This document shows positions 10,392 through 19,778 of a stretch of 19,778 nucleotides of DNA, in pieces. This DNA is from Fomitopsis serialis (taxonomy: Eukaryota > Basidiomycota > Agaricomycetes > Polyporales > Fomitopsidaceae), in the NCBI RefSeq assembly GCF_022376445.1, contig NW_025955581.1, forward strand, positions 1-19,778, given 5' to 3'. A program made the position numbers and the translations under genes. Each line of letters starts with the position of its first letter. Within the stretch, counting starts at the first letter, position 1. The notes beneath the pieces are model-generated. The model had not been told where the DNA came from, did not search any database, and worked only from the letters and a program-made list of their open reading frames with translations.

Positions 10392-11279
10392 ATGAGTCTG
10401 CCGCCTCCAGGAGAGAACCAGGCATACTGCACAGTTTCTGTGCTCGAGGCGGGCTTTGTCGATGTGCCGATGGCACAAATTGTCGATACCGCACCTGCGG
10501 ACGAGATGTCCCGCTTTCCTTGCCTCGCCTTCCTCCTGAAGCATTCCTCGCGTCCCGACACATTCGTTTTTGACCTGGGCACCCGCAAGGACTGGGAGAC
10601 GGCCTTGGCGCCATCGCTCGTCGCAATGGTCAAGAAGTGGTACGCCGTGGATGTCCCCCAGGACGTAGTCGACTCCCTGAAGAAGGGCGGCCTCGAGCCG
10701 GCGGACGTGACGCACGCCTGCGTCTCCCACGTCCACTTCGACCACCAAGGCGACCCGCGTGTCTTCACGAACGCGACCATAATCGCCGGGGCGGGCAGTC
10801 GCGCCCTCCTGACGCCGGGCTACCCCGCCGACCCCAACGCGCACTTCCACAGCGACCTCTTCCCCGAACGCCGTACGCGGTACGTTTCCCCGGACGATCC
10901 AGAGATGGTGTCGATCGGCCCGTTCGCGAAGGCGCTCGATTACTACGGCGACGGCAGCCTCTACATCGTCGACGCGCCCGGACACATCCCCGGCCACCTC
11001 TCCCTCCTGGCGCGTACGTCGCCGGACGGCGCGTGGGTCTTTCTCGCCGCAGACGCTGCCCACGACTGGCGGCTCCTCACCGGCGAGGCGGGCGTTGCAG
11101 ACAGTGCACATTTTGGCTGCGCGCATAGGGACAAGGCGACGGCTACGAAGACGATTGCACAAATCAGAGCCCTTGCGGAGCTGCCGAGGGTGAGGGTGAT
11201 GCTGTCGCACGACGTACCGTGGTATGACAAGAACAAAGGCGGAGATGCATTCTGGCCTGGTAGCTTGGAGTCGTTCTGA
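10392..11279 (+). CDS. Metallo-beta-lactamase-fold hydrolase, AHL-lactonase-like (intronless)
   Basis: This is a two-metal hydrolase of the metallo-beta-lactamase superfamily. The best-known relatives of this subtype open lactone rings, such as N-acyl homoserine lactones, but the true substrate in fungi is open. The protein is 295 aa from ATG 10392 (context ccgccATGa); the frame is open further upstream to a TTG at 10344, but the typical family N-terminus MSLPPPGENQAYC starts at the ATG. Metal-binding residues are all present: HVHFDH at 113-118 (HxHxDH), GHIPGH at 197-202, D221 in AADAAHD, and H273 in LSHD. The sequence FDLGTRKDWE near 60-69 is the substrate-proximal strand typical of this fungal group. 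No signal peptide or membrane segment is seen, so it is probably cytosolic. It is a single exon in a window where all other genes are intron-rich. A long open frame on the opposite strand is only a shadow of its GC-rich codons. Confidence 0.94.
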   Translation: MSLPPPGENQAYCTVSVLEAGFVDVPMAQIVDTAPADEMSRFPCLAFLLKHSSRPDTFVFDLGTRKDWETALAPSLVAMVKKWYAVDVPQDVVDSLKKGGLEPADVTHACVSHVHFDHQGDPRVFTNATIIAGAGSRALLTPGYPADPNAHFHSDLFPERRTRYVSPDDPEMVSIGPFAKALDYYGDGSLYIVDAPGHIPGHLSLLARTSPDGAWVFLAADAAHDWRLLTGEAGVADSAHFGCAHRDKATATKTIAQIRALAELPRVRVMLSHDVPWYDKNKGGDAFWPGSLESF

Positions 11280-11341
11280 ACGCCTGGATTAGAAGGACTA
11301 GACTGCGATGTATGTTAAAGGCGATATAACATGACTCGCTA

Positions 11342-11640
11342 GTGGTTTATAGCGTCGAGAAACCGATTGTGATTGTAGGTAGTACTACATGGGCTGAGGT
11401 TGTTGCCCATGTCGTCAGGAATCAGATTCCGAGCGTCCGCAACTCGAAGCACTACCTATTAGATGAGCGGCGGCAACTGCTTACCTCTACGAACCACCAG
11501 ACTTGGGAAGCGCGCTCACCACCGACTATGTACTAGACAGTGGTGCTCAGAAGCACCGTATTTATACGGCATTGAGTACCAAAGTCAAGTACATCGACGA
11601 GTGCATAGAACAGCCTCCTGAGAGCTGCACAGACATTCGC
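11342..11640 (+). pseudogene. Decayed Ty1/copia-type retrotransposon RNase H remnant
   Basis: Two overlapping plus-strand frames carry degraded pieces in the order found in copia polyproteins. The first frame has a VGSTTWAE segment near 11381-11401 and HYLLDERRQLL near 11450-11482, resembling the YLKGT...GYSDADWAG region. The second frame has LTTDYVLDSGAQKH followed by ALSTKVKYIDECIE (about 11511-11610), resembling STTGYVF...SKKQ...STEAEYMA. Several differences (A to T, G to E, G to D, E to K, A to V) can each be explained by one G:C to A:T transition, as expected for methylated or RIP-like decaying elements. A frameshift separates the two parts. There is no protease, integrase or reverse transcriptase nearby, and no LTR pair was identified. 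The resemblance is partial and could be chance. Confidence 0.35.
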
Positions 11641-12030
11641 AAGACGACGGTGGTAAGGAGTCAACTCATCCTGCTGCTCGAGAAAAATTCACTTTTACGC
11701 TCTCCCGCATAGGGGTAACGAAAAGTACAGTCATCCCGGTGCGCATCATTATTTTTCGGGAGTCGCGCGGTAAGTAACACGCGCCCCTTCGCCGGAGCAC
11801 CCGCCTCGTCTCGCCGCTTCGACGGATGAGCAGATCGCTATCTAGATTGTTGCTTCCCTCAGGGTCTGCGATCTCTCCCAAAGCGTGCCAAGCTCCTCGG
11901 ACTCTCAGCGGAGGAGGTCACATCGATCCCGCGAGATTATTTCTCATGATGTCAACCTCGACAAATTCATATTTGTTTCGTGCTTCGACATAACAACCGC
12001 TCCACCGCCTCATTGTCGTTACCATAAACG

Positions 12031-12171
12031 ATGCGAGGTCCGCGGCGACATATTGGCCGGAGCCTGGACCGCGATCAGGGGATGCCAATCGTCGGCAACA
12101 ACACCCCGATCGCGGTCATGGCCTCGGGCCACCACACGGCGAACCGGGTTGACCGTCCATCCTACCCGTGA
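12031..12171 (+). other. Small biased open frame (46 codons), possible exon or remnant
   Basis: The frame runs from an ATG at 12031 to a TGA at 12169-12171. From 12067 onward nearly all third positions are G or C (about 28 of 33 codons), unlike its surroundings. It contains GMPIVGNNTPIAVMASGHH. I do not recognise a family. It may be a small protein, a leftover exon, or biased only because it overlaps the hairpin at 12054-12131. A donor-like GTGATT lies at its end. Confidence 0.15.
12054..12131. repeat. Long imperfect inverted repeat (hairpin)
   Basis: Perfect 10-base arms GACCGCGATC (12067-12076) and GATCGCGGTC (12108-12117) are extended inward by GGGG/CCCC after a bulged A and by TGCC/GGCA (12083-12086 with 12094-12097). 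They extend outward, with mismatches and a bulge, by pairs up to 12054/12131. The 10-bp core alone could occur by chance in 20 kb; the added pairing makes a real structure more likely. Confidence 0.5.
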
Positions 12172-14003
12172 TTGGCTGGTAAGTAATAGTAGTAGCCCGA
12201 GATGTAGCTCATCCGTCGCAATGAACAATACGAGGAAGTAGAGCCATTGAGGTCCGTCTGTAGCCGTAGACTACAACAAAATCCATGTTGCAAGCCTGAG
12301 TGTGGGGTAAAAAGAAAGCATCGCTTTTGTCTCACAACGCGTACCACTGAAACAGTGACACTGAACGGCGTAACGCGTTGCTGACCTGAACGCTCTTCGA
12401 TGACTAGTACTGGTCGCGTCTTCGCGGTCCGTTGCATAGCGAACTTCGATGGATGTGCCCCAGTTATCGGTAAGCTGCCGGCCGCAATGCCCGAAATCCT
12501 CCACACGCCGAGCAAGCATATCAGCACATGAGCTCGGGACTCAGAAAGCCTGTTGGACGTCGAGTTCCGGTGATGGCACAACAACCACACTTCATGGAGG
12601 CAACGATCTCTCGGCACGTCAAATTATCTGGCTGTAAGCCTGTACCCATATCAGGGCCCAAACCTGTGAATGATATTGCCTTGTTGCCGTCTATACGATC
12701 GCACAATAAGTAAAGACACAGCGGCAAGGCCACGGCGCATTGGGGATGAGTCAGTTGCACCATCATGTAGTGGAAGCTCGCGGACGGACCTCCATATGCT
12801 GCAGGATCAGGGAGGGAACGCAAGATCCGTATGACCGCAACTTGCGGGTCGTGTTCAGTAAGTTCATCGTCCCGCAGATCTTCTCATTGGTGGTTAAGCT
12901 TTCCGGACAGCGTACGAAAACAACCGGTGAAGGCGTATTTGACGCATGGGTTCCTGTGCTTTGTCGTATATCGTCAGGAGTTCTTCACAATATTCAAGGC
13001 CTAAAACACTCGCCGAATCTTTCCGTTTCTTCGGACGACGTCGCCAACCAATCAGACTTACGTCAAACTACCGCGGTATGTTCTCCTATGACTGTGGAAG
13101 GTTGGTGAAAGCACCATGCGTATTTCGAGAGTCATACGGCTATAGCGACGACCGTGGGTTACGTTGAGAAGGACCTGCCCTTCGCGTGCGGGCCATCTGT
13201 CTCCATCACGGATCCCTGTCCATGAGAAAGAGGCCTGCGGCGGAGAAGAGCACGACTCAGACTGGTATCCGCGGGCTCCCCACGATGAAATTGGTTCACG
13301 GTTCTAGCTTGTAGTCAAAAGAACGGAGATGAGTTACTGAACCATGTTCTAACCGCACTGTAAACGCACGCTCTCTCTCATCCCCTTGTTCCAAATCTCC
13401 GTAAGCTCGCAACATTGTGCCTATGGGATAGTCACCGCAAGTTCCGCGTCGTTCAGATAATAGGACTCGAGCGGAAGTCATGTTATGCCGATTGTCCGGC
13501 ATACACAATACCATGAGACGCTGAAATGGTAGTTGAACACAGTGGGACCCTTCAGTAATCGAACCCGTAGCCCGGAGGCCGTGTATTCGCCCTGACGTTG
13601 CGACCGGCCTATGCACATAGATCGGTGATTGTCAACAAGTCCAACTCGATCAATACTCAGCTGGACGGGATTCATTCGCGTTGACAACAAGACCTATGCC
13701 GGGATCTTGCGAAGGGCATGACGTATCAAGAAGCAGAACCAGCTTGCGGTTGATACCGATGGGAAATCGACCATCTGTCCGCGGACTGGAGGCCCTTCCT
13801 GTCAGTATATCCCGGCGGTCGACTCGGGTTTGTCACGGCCCTCAAGCGCAAGGGGTAATGATTTCCCAAGATGTCGGCCCTAGCTCAGATTCATGATGAG
13901 CCCCGATCGCCCGACCGAGATCAAAATGCACTAACCCACCCGGGATTTGCTGATGCAAGAAGCCTCCCACATTCAACACGGTCCACGCGATCTCTCCGTT
14001 TGA

Positions 14004-14026
14004 ATCTTGCCAGTGACTGGCAAGAT
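14004..14026. repeat. Perfect 23-bp quasi-palindrome
   Basis: Arms ATCTTGCCAGT (14004-14014) and ACTGGCAAGAT (14016-14026) are exact inverted copies separated by one G. Eleven-base perfect arms are rarely expected by chance in a window of this size. It lies far from any recognised gene. It could be a protein-binding site, a mobile-element end or a cruciform-prone site; nothing nearby decides between these. Confidence 0.6.
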
Positions 14027-17000
14027 CTAGGATTCTCAGCGTACGTACGATGAGTACGGAAGACGCCGCCCTGATCGTAGCCCACAGGACTGCGTCTCAA
14101 AAACAGTAGCATTGAGTTCGCAATATTGGCTTCTATCACTCACCCACGGTTGCTGTTGACGAAGGCCCGGCGGCCAATTCGTCTTGTTCGACACCTATTT
14201 CGCCGAGTGCACGTAGCAGGCACGTTGATGTAAGGAAGGTCAGCGTATTGGATTTTCGAAGGGGGAGTACTCACTCGATGCTAAACCCATTTGGTCAAAA
14301 GCAAGGTCGTCTCCGTTGCAAGCAAAACAGCTGTTCCACTAGCTATCAATGAAGACCGATGAGCCCGTGAGGACGAGAGGGCAGAAAGAGCGCGCAGAGT
14401 AGAAGTATCGCACCCTTCCCTCGTCAACATGTGGGAGACTGAACATGTTTTCCCCACTCGATATCACCTCCGTATGTGAGACCAGATGTTGTTACAGCTG
14501 CGGCGAATCCCGGGCGCCGTCATGACTGCCTAAATGCCCCGTGCCGCACCACAGGAGACCAGCACAATGATCACATTGAGGAGATAAGACGACTAGCGGA
14601 GCCACAGACCGAACATCCAGAAGTCGAGTCGCAATCGCGCCTTGGAGTCGGGAAGATCCGCGACCTCGTCCCGAGTTCTTCAGGCCCTTGCCTCGGCAAA
14701 TTATCACTGGTCAGTACCGCCCGAATAGCCAGGTTCGAAGTATGGCTATTGGTTTCATGTCCTCGCAGTGGAGCACACACATGCACGACCGCGCACGTGT
14801 TGTAAAATCTAGCTCCTGACAACACTGCACGAGCCACAGGATCCATGAGCTCATGGAATACATGCATTATACTTACTCACCGGAAGTAATATACTATGAA
14901 AGAACCGAGGCAAGGGATCCAACCTGAAGAGAACATACCGACGTCGCTGCAGGACCTAACCGTGGGATGGTGCCCTGACTCTGACAGAAGCGAACGATGA
15001 CACCGGACTGCAGTCAGGAAGTCGTATAGAACAAGCAGGATATCCTGGAAAATACCAGTCAAAAGATGAGTCGGCGAACATAATAGATTGGGATCGTCGC
15101 AGTTTTGATCCGGTGGCCGGTGACTAAGCGCCCATACCACCGGAGCCACCAACAACGTAACGGATTGTAGATGTCCCAAGGCGATCGTCTAGGACCACAG
15201 AAAACTGCATTGATCAGCGTAAGCCACAGATCAATATCCAATTGCTGTCGTCGGATAGGGAACCACAGACCCAGGATGCAAGTTTTTCTTCGGTTGACGC
15301 CCGACCGACAACTCCGATCACCTTGGTGGTGAGAGCTCACCGCACAAGCCTAGGATCTGTGGAAAACAATTTGAAGCCGCGGATGAACAACCTAAAGAGG
15401 TGGAAAGCCTGTTAGCTTCTCACATACAGCGTAAGTTCCGGACGGACACAAGCTGTGCCAGTACACCGCTTTCCGAAGCCGTTGATTCTGGACAAAGCTG
15501 TTTAAGGAAAGCGAGAGTCCAAGAATGATCCTTCTCTCCGCCATACACAGACAAGAGGGGAAATGGTGCTGAAGCATTGAATGTGTCGAAAGACAGTAAA
15601 ATGGACCGCTCTGTAAACTTACTGCGAGAGGCGACGCGACTGCGAAGTCTCCGCGGCTTGACCAGCTCGATGGGGTCCACTGCGGCAGAATCAGAAAGCA
15701 TACGGCGTTTTCGAAGACTACTCCACTCACGTTGAATCAGCAGACTGCCACAGGTTTTCATGGGACCCGCGGGTTCGACTGCTGTTCCGGCGTAAGAGCA
15801 GCTTGAGCCGAGGCTTCAGTACCTAACGAGAAAAGAGTCTTCACACGCAGCCTTCTGAGGAAGCGACATAAGGCCACCATCTCGGCCTGTGAACGAGAAT
15901 TGGGGGTCCGGGAACATGTCGCAACCAGTACAAAATGTGCATTCTGGGGGGGAAGGTGAGGAGGACAAATATTACCTAATCCGTTCATAGACGACGACAC
16001 GGCAACGCTATAGAGACGCACCATTCCGAGGCCAGCCATCTGGTCTGAGGGGTTCTATCCGCGGGCTATTGACCCTGTCGCGGAACCTCGGTGTGAAGTA
16101 CTGCTGAGCAGTCATTCGGAGGACTGTCCGGTGAGTCAGCCACTAAACCTCACCAAGTCACTTCGCTCCGTTCGTACCCTTTATCCTCGTTCGTAGCTGA
16201 TGTGAATCCATTTGAAGTGTCGTCTCCGCGGGGTTCCGGAAAGTCAGCAAGGTCCCAGCATCTGATACCAGGTGCAGTGAATTCGACTACCCAGCGCCGT
16301 AAGTTCGGGTAGTCAGGGTACCCCGTTTGATCTCCATACACAGCTGAACGCCAGTCAGGGACTATTGGCTCCGCGCTATACAGTAGGGGACAGCTATGCT
16401 TTGTCGGCAGCCGGGAGGCCGTTATGACGCACCTGAATCCAGTATCGCGGTACACCGAAGACAACCAGAGTTGAAGTCTATGGTTGACGTTGGTATGCGT
16501 GGTTGATGTTTCGACTTACTAACATGACACATAAGCGACGCGCCTGAGAGATGTCAAGTGCTGGAACAGATGCAGACGTAAACCCTCGGATGCTTCAACA
16601 GAAGACAAACCGGGTGTTCTGCGCAGTCATAGCATAGGGACGCGCGCAACAGCGGCAGTCATTCGACTAGGGTTGATGAGCGATGCGCCGTGTCGGAGAC
16701 GCCGCGCCACCAGTCGCGTATCTGAGAAAACATGATGAACGCAGGTTCGAGTAACAGCGGGTGGAGAAATGCGCAGAGATCCCGCACGGAGGTTGTGAGT
16801 GCCTTTGCGCGCATCATTCTCGTTGACCGGCGAGCCCGAATGTCTGCGCATGCATAACATGCTGGTGACAACAGAAGATTTTGAAGTCCGACTTGATGTA
16901 TCCTTGCGTTCGCGATGACTAGTACTTCTAGGACCTCAGGGCAAAGCAACGACCACGTTCGAGGGTGTCGGAGGTGAACACGCAGAGCGCTAGCAATACA

Positions 17001-18119
17001 TCATGCTCCACTGAAAATGGCGACATAGTGCAAAAGAAGGAACAACGGGTCAGGTACAGTGTTGCGAGGTTCAGGTGGAAGGTGTTGCGACCCCTTCCGA
17101 CACTATCGAGCATGTACGCAAATCACAGCGTAAGAGAAGTCATTTAACATTCGTTGCATATCCCCTGCAATTTGTTGAATCATATGAGAGGAAGTGAACG
17201 TACTGTGCACCAGAGACGCAGGTGACTATCCTTTTTATAGCTCGCGTTAACTTGAACTGGGCTTCGTTAAGTCCGGAGGGTCGGGATATCCATGTGCATA
17301 ACAGTTCAAATGTCGAATGAATGAGTTGTAGGTGGGAACCGAGTCATCGTTGCGAGGAATATATCGGGCGTGCAGTTGAGAAACCATGCGACAGCGATTC
17401 TTCGCCAATGCAGATGTGGACCGAAAGCGAGTTACGCGGAGTGGCGAGCGACGGTGGCTGTGAGGGTTGCCCACAAGCGCCGGAGCTGAAACTCGGACCT
17501 CGAAGCCACAGATCCCGATCTCATTGATCCGGAACCCATCGTTGCCGCCGGTTCAACCTCCCCCAAAAAAGGATTGACTTGTGCTTCCGAAGAGTCAACA
17601 CTGCTTCACCAACTTGACCTATGAACCATACCGATATTTTTTACGATGGATAAGTAGGTTTTTTCAGCTCGGTGTATCTGTACATGCTCAATGAGATGGT
17701 TTAGAGCCTTACCGCCGCCGAGTTGAACTTCGCATGAGTCACTGAATGTGTCATGGCCCTGTCCCGAATACTGGCAAGTTACTCACGACATCAATTTACT
17801 GGGGCTTCATATGCACGCGCAGAATTTCATTGCTACATGCTAAGCTGTGACAGCATGCTCCATTCCAGCCTCTGAAGTCTCTATGGTACTAGTATTGAAG
17901 ATGACAGCAGCTCAAGAGGTTGGTTCGTAGCCTCATTCTGCGTTGGACTATCCTCAACGCTGCAGCCCATTGGAACGATGTCTACACGATCCGATAACGT
18001 GGGACCATTCAAGCAGCATGCATGACACGAATGCCTTATCTGGAAGCCGTCCGCCAAAATCGCACTTCCACGCACCGTTATCTCGGATGATAGTGCTTCT
18101 CACTACGACAGCTGCGACG

Positions 18120-18126
18120 TATATAA
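18120..18126 (+). promoter_or_regulatory. TATA box of the nucleoside-hydrolase-like gene
   Basis: TATATAA is an exact match to the TATA consensus and lies 82 bases before the ATG at 18208, a normal distance for a fungal gene. Confidence 0.55.
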
Positions 18127-18207
18127 CGCCACGAAGCCATGAACTTTGTCTACACGGTGTACAGTCGTTCGCGGACCTCGTGAGCTCCGGGACCAGCTCT
18201 TGTCAAG

Positions 18208-19639
18208 ATGCGCTTCTTCAAGTATGCGTGCGGAGCATTGGCCTTCGGCTCTATGGTTCTGGCGGGCCGGCGAGAGGCTTCACCTCGAGCGAACCGGAGA
18301 GACCAAGTACTTGCGAGACGACAAGTCATCGAGGACTACCCTCCTCAAGATGTACCATGGGAATCCGAGGTGCGATACACGTACGTAATGGCCTCGCGCT
18401 CGTCTGGTACTTGACCGACCGATTTGTCTGAAGGATCATGGACAACGACTGGAGCAGCACGGGCTTCATACCGTTCCTCATCGCGCTGAACGCGAACATG
18501 ACTGTCCTCGGCTTGACTGGCAACACTGCGGACTCATGGGCACTACAATGCACGCTGCACGCGCTCGCAACTCTTGAGCACGGGAACCTGTCGTGCATCC
18601 CCGTCGCTCTCGGCCAGCCGTACGTAAGTGCGGCGTTTGTATTGGTTCGTGAACCACCGCTGATGTCAATAATCGCACAATAGCCTTTCATGATGACAGA
18701 ACAACGTTTCGACATGTGGACGACCCTCTGGGGAACGCTTGACTGGGACGGCGTTTTCTCCCCGAGAACCTCACGTTCGAGGCTGAAGGAAATGACCCAA
18801 CCGGTGGCAGCCCATACCGCGTCTCCAAGGCTGCCTTCATCGAAGGTCAGCTTGCGCGATTCAACCGCTCCCCTTCACGATTTACCTGATACGTCGCTGC
18901 GGCAGGCTACCCGAACACGACCTACATCTCACAATCCGCGCCCGAGTTCATGATTGAGCAAGTGTTCAAGTATCCAGGGCAGGTCTCCATCTTCGCCGCA
19001 GGTTCGCTCACGAACGTCGCCGCGGCGATCCGGATGAACGGCACCTTCGCGGTGACCGCGAAGGAGCTCGTCATCATGGGCGGCTACGTCGACCTGAACC
19101 TCATGCAGGTCCAGAGCGCGCTCGGCCAGGACCTCGGCAACGACATCAACTTCATCGTCGACCCCGAGGCGGCACACATCGCCATTACGGCGGACTGGCC
19201 GAGCATCACAATCGCGGGTAACATAGCGAATACGCAGTACCTGACCGCGGAAAACATCACGCAGACGACGCTGCAGTCCCCGAACCTATACTCTGACCTC
19301 CTGGAGGTGTACTACACGGGCTTCCCTCTGTGGGACGAGACCGCTGGTAGGTGCTGAAACCCTTCCCGTTATGCGATGTGCTCAGCCTGGAACACAGCGA
19401 TGATCATGGCCTACCCTGACGTTGTAACCACCTCCGAGGAAGTCTACATGGACGTGTCGACGGCGTACGATAGCCCTTTCTACGGCGGTACCTACCTCTG
19501 GGGCTCCGACTTCGCGCCGAGTCACGCACGGAAGGTGAACTACGTCACCGGCCTGAACACGACGCTCTTCTGGGACAAGCTGATGGAGACGCTGAGCAAC
19601 CCGAAACGGTGCGTGGACAGCGTTCCGCAGTTCGTGTAG
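18208..19639 (+). CDS. Secreted inosine/uridine-preferring nucleoside hydrolase-like protein, frameshifted in exon 3
   Basis: Enzymes of this family cleave the N-glycosidic bond of nucleosides. Exons: 18208-18380, 18434-18623, 18684-18845, 18906-19346, 19386-19639; introns 53, 60, 60 and 39 nt. The first about 19 residues (MRFFKYACGALAFGSMVLA) form a signal peptide, followed by an Arg-rich propeptide-like stretch, so the protein is probably secreted. Landmarks: IMDNDWSSTGFIPF (from residue 59), AAGSLTNVAAAI, VIMGGYVD, NDINFIVDPEAAHI (ribose-contact segment of the family), FPLWDETA. Exon phases predict 406 aa only if one base is added: after GTLDWDG the frame slips at the C run 18760-18763, and the family sequence resumes in the next frame (ENLTFEAEGNDP). 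As written, translation would stop at the TGA at 18949-18951. This is either a recent pseudogene or a sequencing/assembly error; all other exons and splice sites are clean. The aspartates usually at positions +4 and +5 after the DxD are T and G here. Confidence 0.9.
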
Positions 19640-19742
19640 TGGTGCGTGGTGCTTGCATGGTGGCTGATCCAGTCTGACACGCTGCGTAGTGCGCTATGCC
19701 GTCGCTTGGGTCCAGCTGAGACATTTCATAATGTCAATGTCA

Positions 19743-19748
19743 AATAAA
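19743..19748 (+). terminator. Poly(A) signal AATAAA
   Basis: An exact AATAAA lies about 104 bases after the stop codon at 19637-19639 in an AT-richer stretch, a fitting place for the 3' end of the nucleoside-hydrolase-like transcript. Confidence 0.5.
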
Positions 19749-19778
19749 GAGTCAATTAGCGACTATCTGCAAAAACAC

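Larger units (their letters stand above)
11280..18119. other. Gene-poor stretch of about 6.8 kb
   Basis: No complete gene was recognised on either strand. Open frames are short, overlap in opposite directions, lack motifs and show no coding bias, except for the items listed separately: a decayed copia-like remnant near 11342-11640, a small biased frame with a hairpin near 12031-12171, and a quasi-palindrome at 14004-14026. Isolated B-box-like strings (for example near 16744) do not fold into tRNAs. The stretch most likely consists of decayed mobile-element and intergenic DNA, but that origin is inferred. Confidence 0.5.

Noticed and set aside
10308..11210. 300-codon minus-strand frame opposite the metallo-hydrolase
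   Set aside because: It is an antisense shadow caused by GC-rich codons; the plus strand has all catalytic motifs of the metallo-hydrolase.
15765..15774. Palindrome ACCCGCGGGT, and CGTACGTACG at 14040-14049
   Set aside because: Ten-base palindromes are expected about twenty times by chance in a window of this size.
16741..16760. tRNA B-box-like GGTTCGAGT (and a similar string near 6870)
   Set aside because: The flanking bases do not form a T stem, and no acceptor or anticodon stem is found upstream.

Overview
The window looks like nuclear DNA of a filamentous fungus, most likely an Agaricomycete basidiomycete. The evidence is short, dense GT-AG introns (39-63 nt apart from one outlier, 16 of them in one gene), GC-rich third codon positions, and four proteins that read like common basidiomycete families. 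No bacterial-style operon, tRNA, rRNA or CRISPR array was seen. The species call is inference.

Layout. 1-1934: no supported gene; its right end carries the OPT gene's upstream region, with two GATA-factor-like sites. 1935-5104 (+): a complete 17-exon oligopeptide transporter (OPT family, 773 aa). 5105-7245: intergenic space between two convergent genes. 7246-9552 (-): a complete 6-exon medium-chain NADPH oxidoreductase of the toxD/cipB/LovC-like enoyl reductase type (356 aa). Its second intron is 1022 bp, while its other introns are 44-63 bp. 9553-10391: an 839-bp divergent intergenic region with a dyad and a CCAAT box. 10392-11279 (+): an intronless metallo-beta-lactamase-fold hydrolase (295 aa, AHL-lactonase-like metal motif). 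11280-18119: about 6.8 kb without a credible gene, holding a decayed Ty1/copia-like RNase H remnant, a strong hairpin that overlaps a small coding-like frame, and a perfect 23-bp quasi-palindrome. 18208-19639 (+): a 5-exon secreted nucleoside-hydrolase-like gene with a TATA box and poly(A) signal, interrupted by an apparent single-base deletion in a C run in exon 3.

How the genes work together. There is no clear pathway. The oxidoreductase and the metallo-hydrolase are divergently transcribed and could share a regulatory region, as metabolite-processing pairs sometimes do, but no synthase gene is present. The peptide transporter and the nucleoside hydrolase both fit nutrient scavenging. No previously undescribed system is evident. 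The most useful leads are the frameshifted nucleoside hydrolase, the oversized intron, the copia remnant, and the two inverted-repeat structures in the gene-poor stretch.
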